Below are positions 46,230 through 58,138 of a DNA stretch of 64,000 bases, piece after piece (the first letter of the stretch is position 1; every line of letters starts with the position of its first letter). The stretch is from Salticus scenicus (lineage: Eukaryota > Arthropoda > Arachnida > Araneae > Salticidae). Position numbers and translations under genes: made by a program. The stretch spans positions 216,384,684 to 216,448,683 of the forward strand of contig OZ005653.1 in the NCBI GenBank assembly GCA_963930645.1, in the 5' to 3' direction. The notes under the pieces are model-generated. The model was not told where the DNA came from. It was given only the letters and a program-made list of their open reading frames with translations, and did no database searches.

Positions 46230-47981
46230 TCAAGAATATCAGGCAGCATTTTTTTTTTATATAATAATACTTTCTATTAAAATTTCCTTTAAAGAAATTA
46301 AACAACTACGTATAAAATCTTTGTAATATTATACATTTTTTTTTTCATAATTACATTTAAAATTAAAAATCGGAATCGTACGTGTTTATAAACGTTTTTT
46401 TTTTTTTTTTTTTTTTTTTTCTGCATTGGTATTTTGAAAAACTTAAAAAGAATTTAAATATTGTATTACAAAGTTAAAATATTAGAAAGGTAGATTCATT
46501 AGATTAATTAAAATAATTCAATAGTTAAAATGATACAATGTGATATAAAATAAATTTTAGAAAGTGTGTATATTTTTTATAAATAAAATACTTTATTGAA
46601 TAGTTTGATCTTATAGAACTATTATTATTATTATTTTACAATTGTAACACATATAGCTGATACAATATACTTATTTCGCTGTCAAAACAAGGTTCTTTTT
46701 TTTTTTTTTAATTCCACTTAATATATTTATTAAAATTATGTATGCAATACTTAAATTTATTAAAATAATAACTTAAGGGATTAGAAAAATTATAAACCGA
46801 ATTTTTTACTAGTATGCCTTCATATTAATTCACAAAAAAGAACGAAAAAAAAAAGTTATTTACCTATTTATTGTTTTTTCAAAGTGAACTTAAACCTCTA
46901 AAAAATATACATTTTAAATTAAATACTATAAAAATTATGACTTTTTTTGTTATTTTTTGTTTAATATTCAATATAGAGCCAATGATCAAACCGGAACATT
47001 GACATATATTCCTATGTCCTATTAATGAAAATTAAATTCATATGATTAAATTAGTTAAGAAATTTTATCATATAATTTTGGAAATGTATTTAATCAAAAA
47101 TGTGCTTTAAACAAATTACAAAAGAGTAAGATATTACGAACTAATAAGAAAAATAATCATCAGCTTATATAAAAAAAAAAAGAAGAAGAAGTGAATATTA
47201 TGAATGATATAGTATATTATAAAATAAGATTTACGAAATATAGCTTTTTTTTTTTAAATAAATGATAACAATTATTAAATATTTTGAATTTATAAAACTA
47301 TTATGATTAATTCACAATTATATCCTATATACCTGGACAGATGAAGAGCACTTTTAATTAAAAGATTAGATAAACATAAAAGAAACATTATATATATTCA
47401 CGAGCATTGAATAGGTGATGGAAGAATTTATTCAAAAAATAACATTGAAAATTAGTTTTTTTTTTTTTTTTTATGAGGTTTTAAATGTATTTTTTCTAAT
47501 TTATACAGAAAAACATATTTACTCATTCGTTTAATTTCATAATGGTCTTCTTAAAACTAACCACATTTTAAAATACACATATGTAAAATAAACAGAATAT
47601 TTTAAACACTTAAAATTAGAAAAAAAAAGAAAAGTTTTAAATTGAAAAACAATTATAATTTTTTTTTTTTACTCTAGTAATCAAAAATTGTTTCGTGAGA
47701 TTAATATCTTAACTTACAATCGCGTGCTATTTTAAACAAAAGAGTCCTTTGCCCAAATACTAGATTAAATTTTTAGGGGAAATGAAATATATGATTGCAC
47801 AGAAATTATATAAATGCAAATAGCGAAAATGTATAGAGAATAATTTGATATAATTTGTTTTTATGCAATGCACTAACTTTTTGGTTTCTCTTTAGAATAT
47901 TCCTATATTTAATAAATTCCATTTAAATTGATAAAATGAAAAATGATAGAAAAAGCACATGTGCGTAGAAACAATATCAAA

Positions 47982-48015
<34 letters not shown>

Positions 48016-48055
48016 AAGAAAAAGAAAAAACACAAATTAATGTAATTTGATTTAA
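46230..48055. other. AT-rich sequence, no gene seen
   Basis: Only homopolymers (T30 at 46395-46424, A31 at about 47983-48013) and very short frames. Confidence 0.5.
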
Positions 48056-48061
48056 TGTAGA

Positions 48062-48102
48062 AGTATAAACACTACATTTAATTTAAATGTAATGTTTATA
48101 CT
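48062..48102. repeat. 41-nt palindrome
   Basis: AGTATAAACACTACATTTAA followed directly by its near-complement ending ATGTTTATACT; one or two mismatches. It is not followed by a T-run that would make a terminator in this eukaryotic context. An (AT)n at 48129-48160 follows. Confidence 0.6.
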
Positions 48103-48120
48103 TTTTTAAAATTCCATAAA

Positions 48121-48164
<44 letters not shown>

Positions 48165-49255
48165 CGTTCGCTAATTTTTTTTAAATTATTATTATTAAAG
48201 ACAAGAATAACAATGTATATAGTTACTCTTTGTTAAATCCTTTGATTTCAAGTAAATGTATTTGAATAATAAGTCAGTATCAGCTTAAAATTTCAAATTC
48301 TTGAAAGAAAAGAAATATTTTTAAATCTATAAGATTATACGAACAATTTTGGAATAATTGTTTAGATAATTCTACAAGAGTATGAGTTAAAATATTATTG
48401 TATAGATTATTCTTTTGTTGAAAAGCATTGTACGTTCACTAAATTTCTATTCAATGTAAATTATCGGATTACGTTGAATGAGGGTGAATTGAAGAATTGA
48501 ATGATAATGAATATAAAGAACTAAATAAATAATCTGACGTGTCACTCACATGAATTTCTCTTACACTTCATTTAAATTTTATAAAGATAGAATGCGAATT
48601 ATGTCTTAAGATCAATAATGAAATATAATACAGTTCAATCTACTATAAAATTTATCGAAAATAGGTTTAGGAACAGTTTTTTTTTTAGTATGACTCTGTG
48701 TGAGTGGGGGCTATCCCACCCTTCAACCACCATTCAATTACAGTGACAAGATTTATTTTAAAAACTTTAAAGCTGTTACAGTTTTGCTTTGAAATTTGCC
48801 AATTATCTAATTTTTCAAGTAGCAATCTAATTCGAGCTTAAAAATAACAAACTTGAATTCCCTAAGGTTATCTGATTTAAGTTACAGTGATAACATATAG
48901 ACGTATAGATCAATCACGAAAAATTGAACTTTCGAATTTTAGACACGTCAAAGCGTGATATTATAGAATAATCGAGAATTGAAAATTGATCAACAATTGA
49001 TACTTCGTTAACAGTATGTATATGAAAAAATCATTTTCCTTCCTAAGCAGTGTTCGTGGACATGGTAAATTGCAGCAAAACACTTCCATTAATTATATAT
49101 AATAATAATATAAAAAAAAGAACATTAGGCTTAATTTTGTGTAGCTCTGTATAGTGTCCAATAAGCATCCCAATACACATCCCAATGTGTATTGAAATTT
49201 ATTTCTATATTAAAATAGCTAACACAAAATGAAATAAACTTCCATAAAATTCAAA
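48165..49255. other. No gene assigned
   Basis: AT-rich. No frame with a domain and no clear repeat. Confidence 0.45.
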
Positions 49256-49260
49256 TTATA

Positions 49261-49532
49261 CACTGTAAAATATAGGTTCTTAAAAATAAGTGTATATTGT
49301 CTCAAAATAGCTCTGAAATAACATATACTTAAATTTGAAAAAACATGTACTCCTTTTTGAGTACATTGACATGTCAACATGGGGATAGTGGGACTTTTAT
49401 TGGTCAACCCCGTTTTTGAGTATGTCAATATACTCAAAAGTGAGTACATGGACTTTCAAATTTAAGTATATATTGTTTCGGAGTATTTTGATACAATATA
49501 TACTTATTTTTCAGACCCTATTTTTTACAGTG
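49261..49532. mobile_element. 272-bp MITE with TA duplication (Tc1/mariner type)
   Basis: Starts CACTGTAAAA and ends TTTTACAGTG, flanked by TA at 49259-49260 and 49533-49534. Pairing continues inward: TATAGGTTCTTAAAAATAAG with CTTATTTTTCAGACCCTA, and ACTTAAATTTGAAA with TTTCAAATTTAAGT. A minus-strand frame across it (49219-49449) is not a gene. Confidence 0.75.
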
Positions 49533-49539
49533 TAGAAGC

Positions 49540-51100
49540 AAAATATCCAAACACTTTGGATAGCCCTGTAAACAAATGATGATTAATCTCTATAAGCCAG
49601 TTTACATAATGCTTAAATGCATATAAAAAATATGTTCATTCTATTTTGTTTGGGGCAACCTATATATAGTATACGGTACTTAAAAGAAATTTCCTCCATT
49701 AACGTAACATTCTTTAATTTTCTTGGATGTCCCTGTACAGGAATTTATTTGCTTGATCTCAACGAAATGTTCGACGTAGCATCCCTATATAATAGAGATT
49801 TATAATATCTACTTTGGATTTCCTGCTACCATTTCTTCTTGAAATATGGTGCAAACAGTCACTCAGACACCCCCACAAATCAAACAATAAAAACATGATT
49901 TTCGGTATCTATTTTACATATTAAAAGAAATTTTTATAATATTGAAAATTTGTTATTATATGTAGGCATTTTTACATTAAAAGAAAGGAAAAATAATCTC
50001 TGAATATCTGTTAAACATTTTTAAATGAGAAACAAGAAATCTGTCCAAATTTCTTGAATAGAAATACCGAAAATATACAACATATACTTATTCTTTTTAT
50101 TATTAATCAAACGGGATTAACATACCCATTCCATTATAGACAAACTGTTTTGAAATGCATAAATTAAAATATTACCTTGAAAGTAAAATGTAAAACATAC
50201 TTTAACATTTATGAATATCTTTCAGTTTTGCATACATAGTACTTCTTTTAACGTTTGTGTATTACGAAATATCATGCACCTAATTTCTATTACACGATAC
50301 GTTATATATGATATTTATCGAGCTTGTAAAGTTTCATCACGAAATTCATGTCATATAATAAATTACAATGATCAAAGTTAAAAAGAAAACCGTATCTCAT
50401 TTACGCTATGGACATTTAACATGAAGGCGTACGAACATGAAATCCTCAATTTTGTTTAATTATTAGGCATATAATAATTAGAAACAAACACGAAATCACT
50501 CGTGGATCCACTCGATGTCTTTTTTATTTTTGTAAATGGTTTAAAGTTTTCTGATAAAAAAAAAATAAATTTTTATTCATATCTATGAGTAAATAATTGT
50601 ACTACATTTCATAAGCTTTTGTAATACATTCAAATGTATTCAGAAAAAAAAAAAAAAGATAAATCTCTGAAATTAATCATCTTATCTTATATAACAATTT
50701 AATGTATCGTTAGTATCAAAGTCACGACTATAGTTTGTAAGATAAAGAATTTTTATTTGCTAGAAAGTTTTGCAAATGGAAAAAGCTTATTTTATTTATT
50801 TATTTATTTATTTATTTTTAATTCAATAATTTAATAAATATTGCAACGCTTATTAATGAAAATATTCTGTAGACAATGAAAGTAACGATTTTAAAATAAT
50901 TTCAAACTTTAGACAAGTAATGACCTATAAAAATATATTATTTTAATGCAAAGTGATTTCTTAAAAAAATATTACTTAAATGTTGTTAAATTATAAACTA
51001 AACTAGTATGTTGTGGCCACCACAAGACTTTCTTCTATATTTTCCTATACAAATTCATTTAGTAAAAATATTAAACAATCAGTAACAATATATAAAAAAA
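49540..51100. other. No gene assigned
   Basis: AT-rich; (TTTA)n at 50793-50817. A 62-codon frame at 49617-49805 has no domain. Confidence 0.45.
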
Positions 51101-51103
51101 AAA

Positions 51104-51319
51104 AAAAATACGATTTCTTTTTTGTTAAAAGTAATACATATCCAATCAGTAACAATAAAAAAAAAAAAAAAAAAATACGAATTTTAGAAAAGAATTCGTA
51201 ATTTTTTTTTTCTTAAAAGTAAAAAAAAAAAAAAATCGATAACTTTGTTTTAAATTATCACAGATTTATAGTTCAACCATTCATTTTAAAGGTATTGACG
51301 AGATCTTTCGAAAGACACC
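51104..51319. repeat. Left part of the about 430-bp tandem array
   Basis: The piece ATCGATAACTTTGTTTTAAA ... TATTGACGAGATCTTTCGAA is the same as 57743-57822 and 58178-58252. It ends at ACACC, where the second BEL/Pao element inserted. A partial duplicate of AACAATA + A-run lies at 51080-51175. Confidence 0.75.
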
Positions 51320-51574
51320 TATTTTGGCAATTGTGAATTTGTTAAACTTATGCGCTGGTTCTCACATTCCCTAAAGAATAAACATGGACTGTATAAAGTA
51401 ATTAACTCACTAAATGAATTGTACACACATTTATTTTAGTTGAGAGAAGCTCTTGCTGCTAACTCGTGCGTGGCTACATCACAATCACAAACAACTGACA
51501 AGAAGATAAAATAAAAATACTCACAGCTGAGGTGTGACGCCATCTGGTTAGTTGAATACTTACTCTCTTAACCA
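51320..51574 (-). repeat. 3' LTR of BEL/Pao 2
   Basis: 255 bp, pair of 57139-57393. The adjoining GGCGGCCGGAA (minus strand, 51575-51585) is the polypurine-tract candidate. Confidence 0.93.
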
Positions 51575-51707
51575 TTCCGGCCGCCTTGAAGCCCTTAAGG
51601 AAGGTTTCAAATTACACAAAGATTAATCAAAATTGTATTAAAGAGAAAAAATATTAATATAAACACTAAAATAAATGTTCAATATGATTTACAGTTTAAA
51701 GTTTGTG

Positions 51708-51917
51708 TTAATTAGAGTCTATAGGAAGAAGACAAATTTTCACTATGGGACGTTTCACGTAACCATGACTAGTTTGGACAGTTACTACTCGAACGCTGCC
51801 ATCTGGACCCGGATGAATGTTGCTCACTCGTCCCATTTTCCACTTTAGAGGAGGTAAATTGTCATCTTTGATAAACACTAAGTCATTGAGTGACACATTT
51901 TTGTTTTCTTTAAACAA
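51708..51917 (-). pseudogene. DUF5641 tail of BEL/Pao 2
   Basis: 69 codons: NVSLNDLVFIKDDN, PPLKWKMGRV, DGSVRVVTV and KRPIVKICLLP, a normal-length DUF5641 end of BEL/Pao without the repeat tail seen in element 1. It is in the same frame as the integrase, separated only by TAA 51936-51938, which replaces a sense codon after WSRKYLT. Confidence 0.85.
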
Positions 51918-51935
51918 CTTATATCTTTGTTGAAG

Positions 51936-52994
51936 TTAGGTTAAATATTTTCTGCTCCATCTCTTCCAAAATTGCTGCAAGATTGATTGTCGCACATGCC
52001 ATCTATCTAAATAACTTGTTTTGACTTCGCTGACATCAGGCTCAGGCAAGGCTGTTAGTGATGTACCCAAAATGAAGTGTGCTGGTGTTAGAGTTGAGTA
52101 GTCACAAGGATCTGAAGAAGCTGGGCTGAGCGGCCTTGATTTGAGGCAGGCTTCAACGTGGGCTAGCAATGTAGCAAACTCTGGATAAGTAAGTACGGTA
52201 TCACCCACTGTTCTTTTAATGTGGTACTTCATGGATTTTACTGCGGACTCCCAAAGACCACCAAAATGTGGGGCTCCAGGAGGGTTGAAATTCCATTTTA
52301 TTTTCTCAGATGCCAAAAACCCTTGAACTTTCTCGTTTTTGTTGAATTGTGAAAAACACCTCTGTAATTCCGTGTAAGCACCCCTAAAATTAGTACCACA
52401 GTCACTGTTAATGATAGAGGGTTTACCTCTTCTGGATATAAATCGCTTAAGGGTACTCAAGAATGCGTTGGTGGACAAATCTTCTGCAATTTCTAATTGA
52501 ATAGCCTTTGTTGAATAGCATACAAAAATACAAACATAACATTTAAAAGATTTTTGTCCACGTCCTGTTCGATGTTTGATCATGAAGGGACCTGCGAAGT
52601 CCAAACCAATGCAATTAAAAGGTCTAAATTGAGTAACTCGTTTTTCTGGCAAGTCAGCCATAATTTGTGTAGCAGCTTGAGCTCCATATCTGCAACATGT
52701 TACACATTTTTTCACTAGAGATCTGATTACTGACCTACCTGCTATTATCCAATAATTTTGTAGTATTAAAGAATGTAAGAGCTCAGGAGCAGCATGTAAA
52801 TACTTAATGTGAAAATGTTTAATTATAATTTCAGTCAAATGATGTTTTTTCGGAAGCAAAATTGGGTGTTTCTCATTTACCGGTAAATTTGCGTGCTTCA
52901 GTCGTCCACCTACTCTCGACAAATTTGTGTTGTCTAAAAATGGACATAGACTAGCAATTTTGCTAGTAAGAGGCACAGCCTTTCCTGATTTCAA
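51936..52994 (-). pseudogene. Integrase of BEL/Pao 2
   Basis: 352 codons with the full integrase: zinc finger HFHIKYLHAA ... CVTCCRY (HHCC, residues about 66-110), core residues GLDFAGPF (Asp, about 140), NSDCGTNFRG (Asp, about 202) and HFGGLWESA (Glu, about 246), then RPLSPASSDP and LTPAHFILG. All catalytic residues are present. Upstream the frame continues without interruption to the TGA at 53127. Confidence 0.9.
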
Positions 52995-53126
52995 ACAGTG
53001 AATTTCATTCTGAAAGGTAGAAACTTGAACAATTTTAATTATGCAATTTGTTGCATTTGAAATTTCGCTACTACTTAGGTACGTTAATGTTCTTTCTGGT
53101 GATTTTACTCTTGTATTTGAAATAAA

Positions 53127-54563
53127 TCATAAACACCATGCAATTACACGTTGCAGTTTTGTAAACGAAGATATATTTGATATGACAGGTAAAGGTTCTT
53201 GAATTTGCGAAATTGTACATGATATGCCTTTTCTTTCTTCCTTCAATGCTTCTCTGTCGATTTTAATTGAAACAGAATTGGGAATGTCAAATTTGGATAA
53301 CCAATGAGGCCCAGACCACCATAGATTATGTGAAATTAATTCTGTAGGTTTTAGTCCACGCGAAGCACAGTCAGCGGGATTTTCTGCACTTTTTACATGA
53401 TTCCAATGTACGCCAGGTAATGTCTGAATTTCTGCTACCCTGTTCGCAACGAATGTTTGCCATTTAAAAGGTTCAGCATTTAGCCAAGAAAGAACTATAG
53501 TTGAGTCAGTCCAAGCATAAATTGCATCAATGTTTATGTGTAATGCGGGTAAAACAGCCTTAACTAAACGAGCTAAAAGTAAAGCTGCACAAAACTCTAA
53601 ACGCGGAAGTGAAATTGATTTCAGAGGAGCCACACGTGTTTTTGCTGTTATATTTTGTACTTTTATTTCATTATTTTCAGATATGGACCTAACAATAATA
53701 ACAGCTGCGAAAGCTTTTTCCGAAGCGTCGCAAAATGCGTGCAATTCAATCTTATTTGGATCTGTTACTAATATTTTCCTAGGGATGCGAATGTGCTTCA
53801 AAGAGGGTAAATTCTCACAAATTTGTAACCACTTTTCATTGACGCTATCAGGAGTATGCTCATTCCATGATAGTTGTAATTTCCAAAGTTCTTGTAAAAA
53901 AATCTTAGCAGGTATTACGAAAGGAGCAATCCAACCTAATGGATCAAAAATGCTCGAAATTACTGACAATATTTTTCTTTTAGTAACAGGAGTAATTATT
54001 TGCGGCACAACTACACTACAACTAAATGTGTCTTCATTAGGATGCCATTCTATTCCCAATACCTTAATTGCCTTATTGGGTATCAATTCTGGCTCTTTTT
54101 CTTGAATTATTACCCCTGTATCCCTTAGCATTTGTTCATCATTGGAAAACCATTTGTGTAATTCAAATCCTCCCTTGGACAGTAATTCAGATAGGTGTGT
54201 TATCAGTAATTTGCCTTCTTCAATATTTGATGCACCTGTCAAAACGCCATCGACGTAAAAGTCCTCTAATAGTATATTAGTCACATTTGGATAATTTTCA
54301 CCTTCGTCTATTGCTAACTGTTTTAGCTCTCTAGTGGCCAAGTAAGGGGCTGATGCGGTTCCGTAAGTGACTATACACAAACGGAATGTCTCTAGTGGTT
54401 TGTTTACGCTATCTCTCCAAACAATACGTTGAAATTCTCTATCATTTTCCTGCACCCTCACTTGTCGATACATTTTTTTTAAATCTGCGGTAATTGCGAT
54501 GTTATGGCAACGAAATCTCAAAATAATTGCGAATAAATCATCTTGAATTTTTGGACCTACCAT
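53127..54563 (-). pseudogene. Reverse transcriptase and RNase H of BEL/Pao 2
   Basis: 478 open codons. RT: ITADLKKMYRQV (first catalytic Asp, residue 27), YGTASAPYLA, then FYVDGVLTG at residues 102-110, where the second Asp of YVDD is Gly (codon GGC at 54246-54248). Connection: KRKILSVISSIFDPLGW. RNase H: AFCDASEKAFAA (Asp), SLPRLEFCAAL (Glu), YAWTDSTIVL (Asp), NPADCASRG (Asp). The frame ends at TGA 53127-53129, after which the same frame goes on into the integrase region. Confidence 0.9.
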
Positions 54564-54587
54564 AAGCGTATCATTAAGCGAAATTCC

Positions 54588-54950
54588 TCATGATGATTTA
54601 GCACTTGCATCGAAAACAACACGAAGGCGTGTGGATAAACTAGATTCTCTAAGAACAAAATGATGCGGCATGTAATAATGGTTGTTTTCAACCCAAACAA
54701 TGTCTTTAATGGGCTCCAAATGTCCAACGGACAAATACTCTTTCATGAAATCAATGTACTGCTCGCAAATGTGAGGCATTTTTAAAAGTCTTTTTTCCAA
54801 ATTAAAAAATCTCCGCGTAGCCATTTCTTTTGAATTTCCTAAAATTTCTCGATTAAATTTGAAAGGTAAACTAACCGAATAGTGACCATCATGATTTCTT
54901 TTATGTTACCTTTCGAACTGTAACTCGCACATTTTTTCTTCACTTGACAT
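54588..54950 (-). pseudogene. RT N-terminal part of BEL/Pao 2
   Basis: 78 codons at 54588-54824 plus upstream in-frame sequence beyond TAA 54906-54908. HYYMPHHFVLRES and TRLRVVFDASAKSS are the conserved start of Pao-type RT. The TGA at 54588-54590 follows directly, and downstream RT sequence continues in the same frame, so the stop is a single nonsense change. Confidence 0.85.
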
Positions 54951-55260
54951 AATATTTTTGTTAGGAACTTGCTCTAACTCCCAAAACCTCTGAATTAAGT
55001 CAGTAATGTTTATACAATTTACTGCGATAGGCTTTGTTTCACTAACTTCTAAAAAAGTTGTTCCTGCAATTACCCACCCTAATTTTGAACTTACAGAAAA
55101 CGGTAAATAAGGATTTCTTTTAACAATATTGCCATTTAATAGTGTGAGGAAAACATTAACTCCAAGTAAAATGTCAATTGAATTTGACTTGTCAAACTGC
55201 GGTCGGCCAAATTTAAATCTCTAAAATGATTTTTAATGTCACTGGGTAATGAAACATTTG
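54951..55260 (-). pseudogene. Protease C-terminal and PR-RT connection of BEL/Pao 2
   Basis: Includes DILLGVNVF, GWVIAGTT and DLIQRFWELE, which in BEL/Pao follow the protease core. Two one-base shifts (near 55208 and 55255) separate it from the protease. Confidence 0.7.
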
Positions 55261-56025
55261 GAATTTTTTCCTATTATCTCGTTGATTACAAACGCAGAAG
55301 TAGAAACACGTAAGTCACTCCGAAAATGGGGTGAAAATAATAGGTCGACTTGCCCACTTGTTAGTGTAGGAACCCAAGCATGAAATTGAAATTGAACTAT
55401 CCGTCGCATTAATTTGTAATTTGTTTGCAAATTCTCGTGTAATAAAATTAGCCTGCGATCCTGTATCCAGAATACACCTCCCATAGACATAATTGTTAGT
55501 TGAATTCTTCACCTTAACCAATGCAGTACAAAGAAGTATTTGCTTGCGTTTAACTGGTTCTAAATTACCTGAAGAAGTGTAACTCCCAAAAAGAGAAGCA
55601 CAAATCAAAGGGGATTCATTCCTATCAGTATGTGATTCTGAGGGATTGAAAGTTTGTGCTTGAACGTTCAGTGGCATACTACTATTCACAAATTGTTTTG
55701 GATTTCGTTTGTAATTCTCAAAATGTAAAATCGAATGGTGTGACTTGGCGCAATGTTTACATTTATTAATACTTTTACACAATTTAAGTTTATGTAAATG
55801 TGATAAACAGTTAAAACACAAATTGTTACTTTTAACAAAATCTACGCGTTTCTGAACACTTAAATTCAAAAATTTTGAACATTTCTGCAAATTATGCTCT
55901 TCATGACAAAAAATACAATTGCTATTTGCATTATTGTTGTTAGAAATCAAAACAGTTGCCTTTGATGGAATGTTTTTCTTAAACTGAAGTTTGTTATTTG
56001 CTACAGTTCGCGCATCATGCTGCAA
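55261..56025 (-). pseudogene. Zinc knuckles and aspartic protease of BEL/Pao 2
   Basis: 236 open codons at 55315-56025. Zinc-knuckle region: CIFCHEEHNLQKC (residues 37-49), CFNCLSHLHKLKLC (70-83) and CKHCAKSHHSILH (89-101). Protease active site CILDTGSQANF with Asp at residue 187. After a frameshift near 55370 the DLLFSPHFRSDLR part is read in the neighbouring frame (55239-55490). Confidence 0.85.
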
Positions 56026-56029
56026 AAAC

Positions 56030-56878
56030 TCAAGGGATATCCTTGAGTTTGGGGTATATGGTGAACTTGGGGATATTTTCTTTTTTCAATTCACGCTCGA
56101 ACCATATTTTAGTAGCGGTATCTAATTTTTGCAGCGTTAAGTATAATATTAAAGTATCACTGAGGTCATCAACTTTTTGCTCCAAAATCTCAAATGAGCG
56201 AATAATTTCATTTACATTATCTACTAATTGTAAAATTGCGATTGATGATTCATTCTGAATACTTGGAAGCGATATTAATTTTCTAATTTGAGCGAATAAT
56301 TGCTTTCTTTTGTTGGAATACCTATCTTTCAATAAATTTAGGGCAATTTCATAATTTGCGTCTGAGATAGAAATCGACTGAATTACCTTAAAAGCATCAC
56401 CTTTTAACGATGATTTCAAATATTGCAATCGTTGTGCATTTGACAAATTGGTATTATTTTGAACACTAGCGGTAAACAAGTCATAAAAAGTTAACCAGTC
56501 AGTAATATTTCCACTAAAAATAGGTAATAACAGTTTCGGTAAGCGCACGCTCAAGACTTTTTATTCTGTTTTTAAAACTGAAACTCCCTCATTGTTTATT
56601 TTTATTGTTGAAAACTTTCTGTTTAGTAACAATAATAATTCGTCGAGACTATTTTGAATGTTGTCTTGTTCATCAATTAGTGCATCTAATTCCTTTTCAT
56701 CTGAAACTTCATACAACTGGTTAAAAATTCCATCTGATTCAGAACAGTATTTATTGCATTTATTTTTTAATAATTCTAACTGATAAATATCGTAATCTGA
56801 CATTTCAAGATCACATTTCTCTTTAAATTTAGTGATTTGTCCCTTAAGGACTCTTTTCCTCGCCTTTTGTGGAGACAT
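56030..56878 (-). pseudogene. Gag (DUF1759) of BEL/Pao 2
   Basis: It starts at ATG 56876-56878 (MSPQKARKRV) and has a charged, probably coiled-coil N-terminus of about 100 residues. An in-frame TAA lies at 56561-56563, then 174 open codons with LPKLLLPIFSGNITDW, FYDLFTASV, QYLKSSLKGDA and LKDRYSNKRKQL, the DUF1759 capsid-like region. A frameshift near 56030 precedes the zinc knuckles. Confidence 0.88.
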
Positions 56879-57120
56879 AATCACTTTTACTTTTATTTTT
56901 TAAGAATTTATTTATTTTATTTATTTATAAGAATTTTTTTTTTCATAGCACTAGTTTATTATATAAAAATATTTTCACAATACGTGAACTTCAAGATTAT
57001 TATTTTCACAGTGATATATTTAAATAGAATGTTTAAAAGTCACTTACCGGCTTATTCCGGCGTTGAGTCACTCAGAACATCGAGAGCGGCGGGCGAAAGC
57101 GAAAACCGAAATTGATTTTC

Positions 57121-57138
57121 TCCGGCGATTCCGACCAA
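57121..57138 (-). promoter_or_regulatory. Primer-binding-site candidate of BEL/Pao 2
   Basis: One base inside the 5' LTR the minus strand reads TGGTCGGAATCGCCGGAG, complementary to a tRNA 3' end with CCA. The tRNA is not assigned. Confidence 0.55.
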
Positions 57139-57393
57139 TATTTTGGCAATTGTGAATTTGTTAAACTTATGCGCTGGTTCTCACATTCACTAAAGAATAA
57201 ACATGGACTGTATAAAGTAATTAACTCACTAAATGAATTGTACACACATTTATTTTAGTTGAGAGCAGCTCTTGCTGCTAACTCGTGCGTGACTACATCA
57301 CAATCACAAACAACTGACAAGAAGAGAAAACAAAAATACTCACAGCTGAGGTGTGGCGCCATCTGGTTAGTTGAATACTTACTCTCTTAACCA
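57139..57393 (-). repeat. 5' LTR of BEL/Pao 2
   Basis: 255 bp, pair of 51320-51574; duplicated ACACC follows at 57394-57398. Confidence 0.93.
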
Positions 57394-57398
57394 ACACC

Positions 57399-58106
57399 CA
57401 TTTTCAAAATTTACCCCCCACGGGGGGAAGCGATGCCCCCACATGCACAGAAATTTTTTCCTAGTTAACTATTACTATTATCAATAAATCATATTAATTT
57501 TACAATCACAAGTCAAAAATAACTCTCATTATGGACATTTATACGAAATTTTGTCCTATACTGCCATGTTAAAAATTTAGAAAATATGAGATCACAGCGC
57601 CACCTGTTGAGCTATTGATCCCCAAATGTAATCAGCACCAGTTTATGTCGAGGAACAACTAAATACCAAGTTTAGTTAAATTTCGTTATTTTTATTTTTT
57701 TTTTATTTATTTATTTATTTTTTTGTGAAAACTAAAAAAAAAATCGATAACTTTGTTTTAAATTATCACAGATTTATAGTTCAATCATTCATTTTAAAGG
57801 TATTGACGAGATCATTCGAAAGATACCCATCTTCAAAATTTCCCCCGGGGGAAGCGGTGCCCCCCCATGCACAAAATTTTTTTCCTAGTTAAATACTACT
57901 ATTATCAATAATTCATATTAATTTTACAATCACAAGTTTAAAATAACTCTTATTATGCACATTTATACGATTTTTTGTCCTACTGCCATGTTAAAAATTT
58001 AGATAAAATGCGATCACAGCGCCACCTGTTGAGCTATTGATCCCCAAATGTAATCAGCACCAGTTTAGGTCGGGGACCAACTAAATACCAAGTTTGGTTA
58101 AATTTC

Positions 58107-58138
<32 letters not shown>

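Larger units (their letters stand above)
51320..57393 (-). mobile_element. BEL/Pao LTR retrotransposon 2, complete but defective
   Basis: 6074 bp with two 255-bp LTRs and a perfect target duplication ACACC (51315-51319 and 57394-57398). In element orientation the LTR begins TGGTTAAGAG and ends CAAAATA. Same domain order as BEL/Pao 1, but LTRs, Gag and protein sequence are clearly different, so it is another lineage. About six LTR differences by eye (about 97.6 % identity). Breaks: TAA 56561-56563, frameshifts near 56030, 55370, 55255 and 55208, then in one continuous pol frame TAA 54906-54908, TGA 54588-54590, TGA 53127-53129 and TAA 51936-51938. Confidence 0.93.

Noticed and set aside
48062..48102. 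Transcription terminator
   Set aside because: An AT-rich palindrome without an associated gene in a eukaryotic context; better seen as a small repeat.
53530..54105. 191-codon plus-strand frame
   Set aside because: It is antisense to the RT/RNase H region of BEL/Pao 2, which has clear catalytic motifs on the minus strand.
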